Assembly: GCA_017461465.1 (NCBI GenBank)
Contig: JAFTYN010000009.1
Span: 1-23,246, forward strand
From: Bacilli bacterium
Lineage (GTDB): Bacteria; Bacillota_I; Bacilli_A; RF39; UBA660
Length of the DNA stretch: 23,246 nucleotides
Direction of reading: 5' to 3'
Positions within the stretch are counted from its first letter, which is position 1. Each line of letters starts with the position of its first letter. Under the pieces are notes generated by a model. The model had not been told where the DNA came from. It was given only the letters and a program-made list of their open reading frames with translations, and searched no databases. Both the position numbers and the translations under genes were made by a program. Shown here piece after piece: positions 7,266 through 15,479 of this stretch.

Positions 7266-8615
7266 ATGGCAGAAAGAGTTATGCCTCACAATTATGATGC
7301 AGAGCAAGCTGTTTTAGGTGCAATGTTTTTATCTAAATATGCTGCTCAAAAATGTGTTGAAAATCTTAGCCAAGAATTATTTTATTCAGAAAGCCATCAA
7401 AAAATATTTTCAGTAGTAAGCGAGCTTATAGAAAATAGTAAGCCTGTTGATATAACTACTGTTACAGAAGAACTTGAAAAGAAAAAATTCTTAAAAGAAA
7501 TTGGTGGTATTGTATATCTAACAGAATTAGTTAATTTTGTACCTAGTGCATCAAATGTAGATGAATATATAAAAATAGTTAATGAAAAGGCTATTTTAAG
7601 ACGATTAATTTTAGAATCAGATAGAATAAATAAGCAAGCATATGATGCTTCTGAAGAATTAAATGACATTTTAGATAGTGCTGAAAAAGGAATACTAAAC
7701 GTAGTAAAAACGAGAAAAGGTACTGAGTTTAGATCTATACAAGAAGTATTATTTAAAACGCAATCAGATTTAGAAAAACTAGCTCAAAATAAGGGAGAAA
7801 TCACTGGATTATCTACAGGTTTTTATGAAATTGATAGAATAACATCAGGTTTGCATCCAAATGAATTAATAATTATCGCAGCCAGACCAGCAATGGGAAA
7901 AACAGCTTTTGCTTTAAATCTTGCTACTAATATAGCAGAAAATCAAAGTAAAGCAGTTGCTTTATTTAATATGGAAATGGGTGCTGAACAATTAGCAATT
8001 CGTATGCTTTCATCAGCTGGACAAATTGATCAAAATAAATTAAAAAGAGGCTATTTTGAGCATGATGATTGGAAAAGAATTAATCAAGCTATGAGTAGAC
8101 TTGCAGATACCAAATTATTTATAGATGATACACCAGGTATGACGATGTCTGAAATAAAAGCAAAGTGTAGAAGACTTGCCAGTCAAAAAGATGGTTTAGC
8201 AATTGTAATAATCGACTACTTAACTTTGATCCAAGGTTCTACTAAATATCAAGGAAATAGACAACAAGAAGTATCAGAAATTTCGAGATCTTTAAAAACA
8301 ATGGCTATGGAGCTTGAAGTCCCTGTTATTGCTTTAGCTCAATTATCGCGTAGTGTTGAAGGTCGTGAAGATAAAAGACCAATGTTAAGTGACTTAAGAG
8401 AATCTGGTTCAATTGAACAAGATGCTGATATAGTAGCTTTCTTATATAGAGATGATTATTATAATAAGCAAGCAGCAGAAGATAGTCAAATTAGTGAAAG
8501 TGAGTTTATTATAGCTAAGCATCGTAATGGTCCTACTAAAACGATACCATTGATTTTTAAGAGAAATACAAGTACATTTGATAATTTTATCAATAAAGAG
8601 ATTGAAAATGGGTGA
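7266..8615 (+). CDS. dnaB: Replicative DNA helicase (DnaB family)
   Basis: This is the hexameric replicative helicase that unwinds DNA at the fork (called DnaC in Bacillus). The 449-residue product has the N-terminal helical domain (HNYDAEQAVLGAM at its start), a linker, and a RecA-like ATPase with Walker A ARPAMGKT (206-213), Walker B (IVIIDYLTLI) and the arginine-finger region near the C-terminus (KHRNGPTKTIPLIF). A GTG at 7257 is also in frame, but AGGTGA at 7255-7260 is the Shine-Dalgarno sequence for the ATG at 7266, and MAERVMPHN is a normal N-terminus. It stops in TGA, direct evidence that TGA is not Trp here. Confidence 0.97.
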   Translation: MAERVMPHNYDAEQAVLGAMFLSKYAAQKCVENLSQELFYSESHQKIFSVVSELIENSKPVDITTVTEELEKKKFLKEIGGIVYLTELVNFVPSASNVDEYIKIVNEKAILRRLILESDRINKQAYDASEELNDILDSAEKGILNVVKTRKGTEFRSIQEVLFKTQSDLEKLAQNKGEITGLSTGFYEIDRITSGLHPNELIIIAARPAMGKTAFALNLATNIAENQSKAVALFNMEMGAEQLAIRMLSSAGQIDQNKLKRGYFEHDDWKRINQAMSRLADTKLFIDDTPGMTMSEIKAKCRRLASQKDGLAIVIIDYLTLIQGSTKYQGNRQQEVSEISRSLKTMAMELEVPVIALAQLSRSVEGREDKRPMLSDLRESGSIEQDADIVAFLYRDDYYNKQAAEDSQISESEFIIAKHRNGPTKTIPLIFKRNTSTFDNFINKEIENG

Positions 8616-8618
8616 TTT

Positions 8619-10064
8619 ATGAAGAAGTTAGCTTTAGGTTTATTTGTTATAGCTTTAAGTGCGCTTACAATTTTCCTAGGAATAGATACTAAGAAGAATA
8701 TAGATCCTAATTATTTATATAGGGTATATTTAGATGATCAAGTTCTAGGAGTAATAGAATCAAAAGAAAAATTAGAAGAATACATAGACAATCAAGGATC
8801 TACTATAAAAGAACAATATGATGTTGAAAAAGTATATCCACCAAATGGATTAGAGATAAAACGCATTATTACATATGATAACAAGGTAGATAATATTGAA
8901 GATGTATATGAAAAATTAGCATCTTTAAAACCTTTTACTATTTCAGGCTATCAATTCACTATAAAAAAAGAAGATAGTAAAGAAGTAATATATGTTACAA
9001 ATAAAGATTTATTTTCATCAGCAGTAGAAAATGCGATTATAACATTTGTAGGTGAAGATGAATATGAGCATTATAAAAATGGAACACAAACTGAAATAGA
9101 AACAACAGGAGCTTATTTAGATAATATATATATAGATGAGGATATAACTATAAAAGAAACACAAATTCCAGTAAATGAAACTATATATACAGATGAAAAA
9201 ACATTATCTCAATATATATTATTTGGTGAAAAAGAAAATGAAACATACGTTGTAAAAAAAGGAGATACTATTTCATCTGTTTCAGAAAATAATAAAATAA
9301 ATACACAAGAATTTTTAATTGCTAATCCTGAATTTACTTCGGCTGATAATATTTTATATCCAGGACAACAAGTAAATATAACAGCTGCTGATCCTGTTCT
9401 TAGTATTGTTAAAGAGTATACACTAGTTGAAGATAAAGAAAGTGACTTCCCTATTGTTGAACAAAAAGATCCTAATATTAATATTGGTGATGATAGAATA
9501 TCACAAAAAGGAGAAAAGGGATTAGATAGAATTACTTCAATTGTTAAATCAGTTAATGGTTCAATTATTTATGCGTATAATGATAAGAAAGAAGTATTAA
9601 AGCCAGCTACAAGTCAAATTATTTTAGTTGGTACTAGATATCAGTCAAATATTGGTGGCTGGTGGTGGGCATGGCCTACTCAAACTCGTACTATAAGTAC
9701 TGGATATGGATGGAGAACTTTATTTGGTATTACTGAATTCCACCCAGCACTTGATATATATGGTAACTACTATAATCATATATATGCTGCTAATAATGGT
9801 ACAATTACTGGTATGCGTTGGGGAGATAGTTATGGTTATTATATTACTATTAATCATAATAATGGTTATGCTACTTTATATGCTCACATGCAAGCATTTG
9901 CTCCAAATTTAAGAGTTGGTAGTACTGTTGCACGTGGACAGTTAATTGGTTACATGGGTTCTACAGGTAATTCAACCGGACCTCACGTTCACTTCGAAGT
10001 ATGGCGAGGTTCAAATCCATATGCACCGGGTGCATATAATATAAATCCATGGTCAATATATTAA
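8619..10064 (+). CDS. Secreted LysM-G5-M23 peptidoglycan endopeptidase
   Basis: The 481-residue exported protein has an N-terminal hydrophobic anchor or signal (3-21), an uncharacterised extracellular region (30-200), a LysM peptidoglycan-binding repeat (about 208-255, starting YVVKKGDTISSVS), a G5-like domain (about 260-338) and a C-terminal M23 zinc metallopeptidase (about 355-475). The M23 site is complete: HPALD (His375, Asp379), YAH (His423) and HVH (456-458), so it should cut peptide cross-links in the wall. GWWWAWPT before the catalytic domain is typical of these enzymes. It starts 3 bases after dnaB and ends 1 base before the walJ-like gene, so it sits inside a dnaB-walJ-rlmH transcript. 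Contrast the catalytically dead M23 domain at 22100. Confidence 0.93.
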   Translation: MKKLALGLFVIALSALTIFLGIDTKKNIDPNYLYRVYLDDQVLGVIESKEKLEEYIDNQGSTIKEQYDVEKVYPPNGLEIKRIITYDNKVDNIEDVYEKLASLKPFTISGYQFTIKKEDSKEVIYVTNKDLFSSAVENAIITFVGEDEYEHYKNGTQTEIETTGAYLDNIYIDEDITIKETQIPVNETIYTDEKTLSQYILFGEKENETYVVKKGDTISSVSENNKINTQEFLIANPEFTSADNILYPGQQVNITAADPVLSIVKEYTLVEDKESDFPIVEQKDPNINIGDDRISQKGEKGLDRITSIVKSVNGSIIYAYNDKKEVLKPATSQIILVGTRYQSNIGGWWWAWPTQTRTISTGYGWRTLFGITEFHPALDIYGNYYNHIYAANNGTITGMRWGDSYGYYITINHNNGYATLYAHMQAFAPNLRVGSTVARGQLIGYMGSTGNSTGPHVHFEVWRGSNPYAPGAYNINPWSIY

Positions 10065-10065
10065 A

Positions 10066-10812
10066 ATGAAATTTTGCGTATTAGCAAGTGGTTCAAAAGG
10101 AAATTGTACTTATTTAGAAATCGGAAATTATAAGTTTTTGATTGATATAGGGACCAATTTCCTTTATACTTCCACCAAACTAAAAGAAATAAATGTAGAA
10201 CCAAGTGAAATTAATGCTATCTTTATAACTCACATACATGAAGATCACATTGCGGGATTAAAAAGATTCATTAAAATGTGTAATCCTAAAATATACTTAA
10301 CTAAAAAAATGAAAGATAATTTAGAACTTGATATATTAAATTATGAAATTTATGAAGAAAATATTGAGTGTTACGAAAACATAAAGATTTCCACAGTAAA
10401 ACTTTCACATGATACACCTGATTGTCGTGGTTATATATTTGAACATGAAGAAAAAAGTTTAGCTTATATAACAGATACAGGTTATATTAATATTAAACAT
10501 CATAAAATATTAACAAATAAAACAGCATACATAATCGAAAGTAATCATGATGTTGATATGCTTATGAATTCTAAGAGATATCGTCCTTTAAAAATGCGAA
10601 TTTTAGGAGATGAAGGACATATTTCAAATAAGGATTGTAATTATTATTTATCAAAATTTGTAACTGATGATACTAAATCTATCGTGTTAGCACATCTAAG
10701 TGAAGAAGCTAATACACCTGATTTAGCATATGAAACAGTTAGTAAAAATTTAGAAAATATCCCAATAATAATTGCAAAACAACATGATAGAATTGAGATG
10801 ATAGACTTATGA
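10066..10812 (+). CDS. walJ: Metallo-beta-lactamase-fold exonuclease, WalJ/YycJ family
   Basis: The 248-residue protein has the metallo-beta-lactamase metal motif THIHEDH (55-61) and downstream His/Asp ligands (SHDT, TDTGY, ESNHD, GDEGHIS). This matches WalJ/YycJ, a 5'-3' double-strand DNA exonuclease family linked to mismatch repair and, by context, to the WalRK wall-stress regulon. ASGSKGNCTYLE at the start is the usual N-terminus. It overlaps rlmH by 4 bases (ATGA). walRK themselves are absent. In Bacillus yycJ lies near rlmH (yydA), so the local order is conserved. Confidence 0.88.
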   Translation: MKFCVLASGSKGNCTYLEIGNYKFLIDIGTNFLYTSTKLKEINVEPSEINAIFITHIHEDHIAGLKRFIKMCNPKIYLTKKMKDNLELDILNYEIYEENIECYENIKISTVKLSHDTPDCRGYIFEHEEKSLAYITDTGYINIKHHKILTNKTAYIIESNHDVDMLMNSKRYRPLKMRILGDEGHISNKDCNYYLSKFVTDDTKSIVLAHLSEEANTPDLAYETVSKNLENIPIIIAKQHDRIEMIDL

Positions 10813-11264
10813 TAAAAATAATATGTGTAGGTAAGATAAAGGAAAAATATTTAGTATCCGCTATTGAAGAATATAGCAAAAGAATATCTAAATATACAAA
10901 AATAGAAATTATTGAATTACCTGATTATGATATTAATAATAAGGATGTAGTTTTAGAAAAGGAAAAAGAAAATATATTAAAGCATATTAATAATAAAGAT
11001 TATATAATAACTTTAGAAATTGAAGGCTCTGAACTTAGTAGTGAAGAATTTGCTAAAAAAATAGATAAAATTTTCATTACTAATCCTAATATAACCTTTA
11101 TTATTGGTGGCTCATATGGATTACACAATCAAATCAAAAATATGAGTGATTTTAAACTATCATTTTCTAAATTCACATTTCCTCATCAACTATTTAGGGT
11201 AATTTTATTAGAACAAATTTATAGAGTATATAAAATAAATAACAATGAGTCTTATCACAAATAA
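10809..11264 (+). CDS. rlmH: 23S rRNA (pseudouridine-1915-N3)-methyltransferase RlmH
   Basis: RlmH is a SPOUT-class methyltransferase that N3-methylates pseudouridine 1915 in helix 69 of 23S rRNA. The 151-residue product has the knotted SAM-binding motif FIIGGSYGLHNQI (97-109) and the conserved tail FPHQLFRVILLEQIYRVYKI followed by ESYHK. It overlaps the walJ-like stop by 4 bases, indicating coupling. The 3' end of rlmH is the attachment site of SCC elements in staphylococci, and the terminal bases here look similar, but no integrated element follows. Confidence 0.96.
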   Translation: MIKIICVGKIKEKYLVSAIEEYSKRISKYTKIEIIELPDYDINNKDVVLEKEKENILKHINNKDYIITLEIEGSELSSEEFAKKIDKIFITNPNITFIIGGSYGLHNQIKNMSDFKLSFSKFTFPHQLFRVILLEQIYRVYKINNNESYHK

Positions 11265-11280
11265 TGAATAAAAAATATTA

Positions 11281-11314
11281 AACCATCCACTATTATATAG
11301 GAGATGGTTTTTTT
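11281..11314 (+). terminator. Terminator-like hairpin overlapping the spoIIR ribosome binding site
   Basis: AACCATC (11281-11287) pairs with GATGGTT (11303-11309). An inner CTAT/ATAG helix (11290-11293 with 11297-11300) sits across a 2x2 internal loop, and T continues to 11314. It has the form of an intrinsic terminator for the dnaB-rlmH operon, but the Shine-Dalgarno GGAG (11300-11303) of spoIIR lies in its 3' half and the T-run ends in the spoIIR start codon. Read-through transcripts would therefore have this ribosome binding site folded away. Confidence 0.7.
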
Positions 11315-11840
11315 GAAAACAATATTTATTTTTCTTGTAACAGCATTAGTGTATGTATTTTTGGGAAATAATTTTAATCAGGAAATAATTATTCCGAAAG
11401 AATCGATTAGATTTAGAATAATAGCTGATGATAATACTGAAGCGAGTGAGGAAATAAAATTTAAAATAAAAATGTTAGTAGAGCTGGAATTAAGTGAAAT
11501 TTTAGATGAAAAAGACAATTTTTTGAGTTCTAAAGTAAAAATTGAAAACAGTCTAAAACGCTTAGAAAATAAGGTCAATTCAATGTTAAAAAAAGAAAAA
11601 ATCTTAGAAAGTGTTCAAATTTCATATGGTAGCCATTTTTTTCCAGAAAAATTCTATAATGGTGTAAAATATGAGTCAGGTTTTTATGAATCATTAGTGG
11701 TTATTTTGGGAAATGGTCTAGGAAATAATTGGTGGTGTGTATTATTTCCCCCACTTTGCAACTTGGAAAATAAAAATTATTCAAATGAAGAATATAAATT
11801 ACTAGTATGGGAAATAATTAAAAAATATAATAAAAGCTAA
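11313..11840 (+). CDS. spoIIR: Stage II sporulation protein R (SpoIIR)
   Basis: SpoIIR is secreted by the forespore and triggers SpoIIGA to process pro-sigma-E in the mother cell. The 175-residue product has an N-terminal hydrophobic segment (about 2-18), then SIRFRIIADDNTEASEEIK (the IR-hv-ANSD-family start) and the diagnostic GNNWWCVLFPPLC near the C-terminus. I choose TTG at 11313. An ATG at 11304 is in frame, but it directly abuts the only Shine-Dalgarno sequence (GGAG 11300-11303), whereas TTG sits 9 bases away and gives MKTIFIFLVTALVYVF, a cleaner signal. The geometry copies uvrB. A forespore sigma-F promoter could not be recognised. No sporulation gene is adjacent. The other sporulation genes are at 20920 to the right end. 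Confidence 0.87.
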   Translation: MKTIFIFLVTALVYVFLGNNFNQEIIIPKESIRFRIIADDNTEASEEIKFKIKMLVELELSEILDEKDNFLSSKVKIENSLKRLENKVNSMLKKEKILESVQISYGSHFFPEKFYNGVKYESGFYESLVVILGNGLGNNWWCVLFPPLCNLENKNYSNEEYKLLVWEIIKKYNKS

Positions 11841-11869
11841 ACTTCTTAATATAATACTAGTAGAATTAT

Positions 11870-11898
11870 TTGCCTTTTTATATAAAAAAATATATAAT
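11870..11898 (+). promoter_or_regulatory. Sigma-A promoter for fba
   Basis: TTGCCT (11870-11875), a 17-base spacer and TATAAT (11893-11898) make a near-consensus vegetative promoter. The leader to the ATG at 11914 is about 10 bases and includes GGTGA. Confidence 0.7.
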
Positions 11899-11913
11899 TA
11901 ATGTGGTGATAGA

Positions 11914-12789
11914 ATGTTTGGAAAAAAAGAAAAAAGTGTTTTTGTTAATATGAATAGCATGCTAACAAAAGCTCGTAATGAAAAATATGCTGTGCCACAA
12001 TTCAATATTAATAATTTAGAATGGGCAAAATATATATTAGAAGAGTGTGAATGTTTAAAAACTCCTGTTATTCTTGGAGTAAGTGAAGGCGCTAGTAAAT
12101 ATATGGGTGGATATAACGTTGTTTCTAAAATGGTAGAAGCTTTAATTAAGGATTTGAATATATCTATTCCTGTATGTTTGCATTTGGATCATGGTAGTTC
12201 ACTTGAAGTATGTAATTCAGCTTTGCAAGCAGGATTTAGTTCAGTTATGATTGATGCTTCTAAATATTCTTTAGATGATAATATAAAAATAACTAAAAGT
12301 GTTGTAGATATTGCTAAAAAATATAATGCATCAGTTGAAGCAGAAATTGGGCATGTTGGTGGAACTGAAGATAATATAACTAGTGAAGAATTATTTGCAC
12401 GTACTGATGAGTGCATTAAAATGTGTAGTTTAGTGAAACTAGATGCTCTAGCTCCAGCTTTAGGAAGTGTTCATGGACTATACAAAGGTGAACCAAATTT
12501 AGATTTTACTAGGATGTTAGAAATTAGTGTAAAAACATCATTACCTCTTGTGTTACATGGTGGTACTGGTATACCGGATGATAAAATATTACAATCTATT
12601 GATTGCGGAATTTGTAAGATAAATTTCAATACAGAATTACAATTAGCTTGGAAAAGACATGTAGATAACTTTGTTTCTCAAAATCCTAATGTGTACGATC
12701 CTAGAAAGGTAATTGGTTCTGGAGAAAAAGCTATAAAAGCTGTAGTAAGAACTAAGGTAACTTTATTAAAATCGGATAATAAAGCATAA
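11914..12789 (+). CDS. fba: Class II fructose-bisphosphate aldolase
   Basis: This zinc-dependent aldolase interconverts fructose-1,6-bisphosphate with dihydroxyacetone phosphate and glyceraldehyde-3-phosphate. The 291-residue product shows QFNINNLEW (29-37), LHLDHGSS (89-96) with catalytic Asp92 and zinc ligand His93, EAEIGHVGG, the phosphate/zinc segment ALAPALGSVHGLYKG, and LHGGTGIPD with a further zinc His. The N-terminus is a few charged residues longer than usual (MFGKKEKSVFVNM). A close relative such as tagatose-bisphosphate aldolase (GatY type) is possible, but position next to murA matches Bacillus fbaA. It has its own promoter and runs into murA after 14 bases. Confidence 0.93.
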   Translation: MFGKKEKSVFVNMNSMLTKARNEKYAVPQFNINNLEWAKYILEECECLKTPVILGVSEGASKYMGGYNVVSKMVEALIKDLNISIPVCLHLDHGSSLEVCNSALQAGFSSVMIDASKYSLDDNIKITKSVVDIAKKYNASVEAEIGHVGGTEDNITSEELFARTDECIKMCSLVKLDALAPALGSVHGLYKGEPNLDFTRMLEISVKTSLPLVLHGGTGIPDDKILQSIDCGICKINFNTELQLAWKRHVDNFVSQNPNVYDPRKVIGSGEKAIKAVVRTKVTLLKSDNKA

Positions 12790-12803
12790 CTTGGAGGTGT
12801 ATT

Positions 12804-14057
12804 ATGAAACAAATAATAATAGAAGGAAATAATTATTTAGAAGGAACAATAAACATAAGTGGTGCAAAGAATAGTGCAGTTGCTTTAGTTCCGGCATCTT
12901 TACTATCTGATGATATTGTCACTATTGATAATATTCCAGATATTTCAGATATTGATGCTTTAAATGAAATTTTGAAATATTTAGGTGCAAAAGTTGATAG
13001 AAATGCTACTTCTATGACTATTGACTCTAGAAATATAAATAATAAAGAAATACCAGAAAGTATATCAAGTAAACTTAGAGCTTCATATTATTTTATGTCT
13101 GCCCTACTTGGCAAATACAAGCATGTTGAAATGTATTTTCCTGGTGGTTGCTCAATTGGAGCTCGCCCTATTGATCAAACATTAAAAGGTTTTAGAGCAC
13201 TTGGTGCTACTGTGGTTGAAGAAAATAATAAGTTTATTATTGATGCAGATGAATTAGTTGGAAATAATGTTTATCTAGATATGCCTAGTGTAGGAGCTAC
13301 CATAAATACTATTTTAGTAGCTGTTAGAGCTAAAGGAAAAACAGTTATAGAAAATGCTGCTAAAGAACCTGAAATAGTAAATGTAGCTACTTTTTTAAAT
13401 CAAATGGGTGCAAAAATTAGAGGAGCAGGAACTAGTAAAATAACAATAATCGGTGTTGAAAAACTAGGAAAATGCTATATTGAGGTAATTCCAGATAGAA
13501 TCGAAGCCGGTACTTATATAATAGCTGGTGCATTAATGGGAAAAAATTTAAGAATTAACAATATTATACCTGGCCACGTTGAAATGCTTCTTTCAAAAAT
13601 GAAAGAGATGGGTGTAAACATGGAGATTGGTGAAGATTATGTTACTGTTTCCAAAACTGATAATCTTAAACCAGTATCAGTTAAAACATTAGGTTATCCT
13701 GGATTTGCTACTGATTTACAACAACCTTTAACTACCCTACTTACTCAATGTTCAGGTGTATCAAAGTTAGAAGAAACAATTTATGAAAATAGATTTCAAA
13801 ATGTTGAATATCTTAACTTGATGGGTGCTGATATTAAAATAAATGGTAGAGTAATCGATGTTAAAGGTCCATCAAAGTTAATTGCTAATACAGTTAAAGC
13901 TACTGATTTACGTGCTGGTGCTTGTTTAGTTTTAGCGGCACTAGCAGCTGAAGGAAAAACAACTATAACAGATGCCTCTCATGTTCTTAGAGGATATGAA
14001 AAAATAGTAGAAAAATTAACTGCAGTTGGTGCTAAAATTGAAATAGAAGATATATAA
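12804..14057 (+). CDS. murA: UDP-N-acetylglucosamine 1-carboxyvinyltransferase (MurA)
   Basis: MurA makes the first committed peptidoglycan precursor by adding enolpyruvate from PEP to UDP-GlcNAc in the cytoplasm, and it is the fosfomycin target. The 417-residue product has ISGAKNSAVAL (18-28) with Lys22 and Asn23, and the flexible loop FPGGCSIGARP (112-122) with catalytic Cys116 present, not the Asp that gives natural fosfomycin resistance. Later EAGTYIIAGAL and DLRAGACLVLAAL are family motifs. GGAGGTG gives a strong ribosome binding site. The gene follows fba, as murAB (murZ) follows the fbaA-tal pair in Bacillus, so the murZ-type paralogue is likely. Confidence 0.97.
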   Translation: MKQIIIEGNNYLEGTINISGAKNSAVALVPASLLSDDIVTIDNIPDISDIDALNEILKYLGAKVDRNATSMTIDSRNINNKEIPESISSKLRASYYFMSALLGKYKHVEMYFPGGCSIGARPIDQTLKGFRALGATVVEENNKFIIDADELVGNNVYLDMPSVGATINTILVAVRAKGKTVIENAAKEPEIVNVATFLNQMGAKIRGAGTSKITIIGVEKLGKCYIEVIPDRIEAGTYIIAGALMGKNLRINNIIPGHVEMLLSKMKEMGVNMEIGEDYVTVSKTDNLKPVSVKTLGYPGFATDLQQPLTTLLTQCSGVSKLEETIYENRFQNVEYLNLMGADIKINGRVIDVKGPSKLIANTVKATDLRAGACLVLAALAAEGKTTITDASHVLRGYEKIVEKLTAVGAKIEIEDI

Positions 14058-14060
14058 TAA

Positions 14061-14085
14061 AAGTAGATGTAAATCTACTTTTTTT
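14061..14085 (+). terminator. Intrinsic terminator after murA
   Basis: An 8-bp stem, AAGTAGAT (14061-14068) with ATCTACTT (14073-14080), has a GTAA loop and a T-run to 14085. The Shine-Dalgarno sequence of the next gene (GAGG) begins at once at 14086, so some read-through into the SGNH gene is likely, since no separate promoter for it is evident. Confidence 0.85.
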
Positions 14086-14094
14086 GAGGTGAAA

Positions 14095-14721
14095 ATGAAA
14101 AAAATTTTTTTTGTTATTTTCGTTATTTTTTCAGTCTTTAGCATATATGTTTTAAATTTTAATGAGAAAAAAAATATAGTTTTTTTAGGAGATTATTTAT
14201 TGAAAAAAAGTTTCCTATTTTTAGAAGATGATAAGGAATATAATTATAATAAAAATTTTGTTTTTGAAAATTATCATATAACTGATCTAATTAATATGAT
14301 TAATGAAAATATTGAACGTGAACAAACTTCAATTAAACAAAATCTAATAAAAGCAGATTTTGTTATTTTAAGTATTGGAATGAATGATTATACAAGTGTG
14401 GAATACTTAAGTAATAAAAATGAAAATCTATTATCACTTCAAAATGATTATGTAAGGTTGTTTGAAATATTAAGAAAAAATACAAAAGAAAAAATAATTA
14501 TGATAGGTTTATATGACAATACTAGTTGTAATAGTTTTTCAAAGTCGTTATTTGAATTAAATGAGTTTTTAAAACGTGAGACAAAAATATATAGTATTGA
14601 TTATGTTGATATTTTAAAAGAAATGAAAGATATTAATAATTTGAAGTGTGATTCAGTATACCCTACTTTATATGGATATAGTTTGATAGAAAATAAAATT
14701 ATAGCTATATTAAATTCGTGA
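14095..14721 (+). CDS. Exported SGNH/GDSL-fold protein lacking catalytic Ser and His
   Basis: A 208-residue protein with an N-terminal membrane anchor (about 2-20) and an SGNH-hydrolase-like layout. Block I reads VFLGDYLL (29-36) where active enzymes have GDS, so the nucleophile is Tyr34. Block III is intact in SIGMND (93-98). Block V reads DSVYP (186-190) where DxxHP is expected, so the catalytic His is Tyr189. Two of the three catalytic-triad residues are therefore replaced, while the Gly/Asn oxyanion block and the DxxxP frame remain. I infer a binding protein or pseudo-esterase facing the wall, not a working lipase or O-acetyl esterase. An alternative GTG start at 14089 overlaps the Shine-Dalgarno sequence and is unlikely. 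It lies where rho sits in Bacillus. Confidence 0.7.
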   Translation: MKKIFFVIFVIFSVFSIYVLNFNEKKNIVFLGDYLLKKSFLFLEDDKEYNYNKNFVFENYHITDLINMINENIEREQTSIKQNLIKADFVILSIGMNDYTSVEYLSNKNENLLSLQNDYVRLFEILRKNTKEKIIMIGLYDNTSCNSFSKSLFELNEFLKRETKIYSIDYVDILKEMKDINNLKCDSVYPTLYGYSLIENKIIAILNS

Positions 14722-14727
14722 TATAAT
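14719..14727 (+). promoter_or_regulatory. Extended -10 promoter of the BI-1 gene
   Basis: TGATATAAT (TATAAT 14722-14727) begins within the TGA stop codon of the SGNH gene and lies about 9 bases before AGGAGG. No good -35 is seen. Confidence 0.4.
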
Positions 14728-14747
14728 ATAATTATAGGAGGATTAAC

Positions 14748-15392
14748 ATGGGAAATAAATTATTTTCAAAAGTTTTTGCTTGGATGTTTATAGGACTAAT
14801 AATAACTTTTGCAACAGGTTTTTATGTAGCGATGCATCCAAATATGCTATATAATATTTTTTCAACTGGGTTACATTTTGGTCTATTAATATTAGAAATA
14901 GTGTTAGTAGTATGGCTTAGTGCAAGATCACATAAAATGAAATTTAGTACAGCCTCAATAGTATATGTTATATATTCAGTAGTAACAGGATTAACTTTTT
15001 CATCATTCTTTGTTATTTATGAATTAGGAAGCATAATGTTTATTTTTGCTTTAACTGCCCTACTATTTGGTATATTTGCATTACTAGGTTATACTACAAA
15101 TACAGATTTAACTAAGTTTTCTACTATATTTTTAATGGGACTTATCGGAATAATATTAGCTACTATAATAAATATATTTTTAAATAATAGTATGTTAGAA
15201 ATAATTATTTCATGGGTATCAATAATTTTATTTTTAGGTATCACTGCTCATGACATTCAAAAAATAAAAACTCTATCTAATGTAATAACTGATGAAAATG
15301 CTATAGCTATTATAGGAGCGCTAGATTTATATTTGGATTTTATCAATATTTTTATTGATCTTATAAGAATATTTGGAAAAACACGTGATTAG
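14748..15392 (+). CDS. Bax inhibitor-1 family membrane protein (UPF0005/YetJ-like)
   Basis: The 214-residue protein has about seven transmembrane segments filling most of its length, and the C-terminal BI-1 hallmarks ITAHDIQKIK (about 166-175) and GALDLYLDFINIF. Bacterial BI-1 proteins such as Bacillus YetJ are pH-gated calcium leak channels whose latch is a pair of aspartates in these two motifs, and both acidic positions are present. The protein is shorter at the N-terminus than eukaryotic BI-1. It has a perfect AGGAGG ribosome binding site and its own weak promoter. It ends just before the strong rpmE promoter, whose -35 starts 3 bases after the stop. Function here is by family only. Confidence 0.88.
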   Translation: MGNKLFSKVFAWMFIGLIITFATGFYVAMHPNMLYNIFSTGLHFGLLILEIVLVVWLSARSHKMKFSTASIVYVIYSVVTGLTFSSFFVIYELGSIMFIFALTALLFGIFALLGYTTNTDLTKFSTIFLMGLIGIILATIINIFLNNSMLEIIISWVSIILFLGITAHDIQKIKTLSNVITDENAIAIIGALDLYLDFINIFIDLIRIFGKTRD

Positions 15393-15394
15393 TG

Positions 15395-15424
15395 TTGACT
15401 TTAAAAGATTAAAATTGTTATAAT
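15395..15424 (+). promoter_or_regulatory. Strong sigma-A promoter of rpmE
   Basis: TTGACT (15395-15400), an 18-base spacer and TATAAT (15419-15424) with TG at 15416-15417 form a near-consensus promoter with extended -10, fitting a highly expressed ribosomal protein. Confidence 0.8.
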
Positions 15425-15442
15425 ATAAACGCAAAAATTACT

Positions 15443-15460
15443 ATGACTATTATTAGTCAT
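15443..15460 (+). promoter_or_regulatory. Hairpin in the rpmE leader (possible L31 autoregulatory element)
   Basis: ATGACTA (15443-15449) and TAGTCAT (15454-15460) form a 7-bp helix with a TTAT loop. It lies 5 bases upstream of the AAGGAG ribosome binding site (15466-15471) in a leader of about 50 bases. Structured L31 leaders are known in several phyla and are thought to bind the protein. I cannot tell whether this matches a described motif. Confidence 0.45.
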
Positions 15461-15479
15461 GGCGGAAGGAGAATTTAGA

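Noticed and set aside
11240..11265. SCC-type attachment site at the 3' end of rlmH
   Set aside because: The end of rlmH resembles the staphylococcal site because the protein tail is conserved, but no second copy of the site or integrated element follows.
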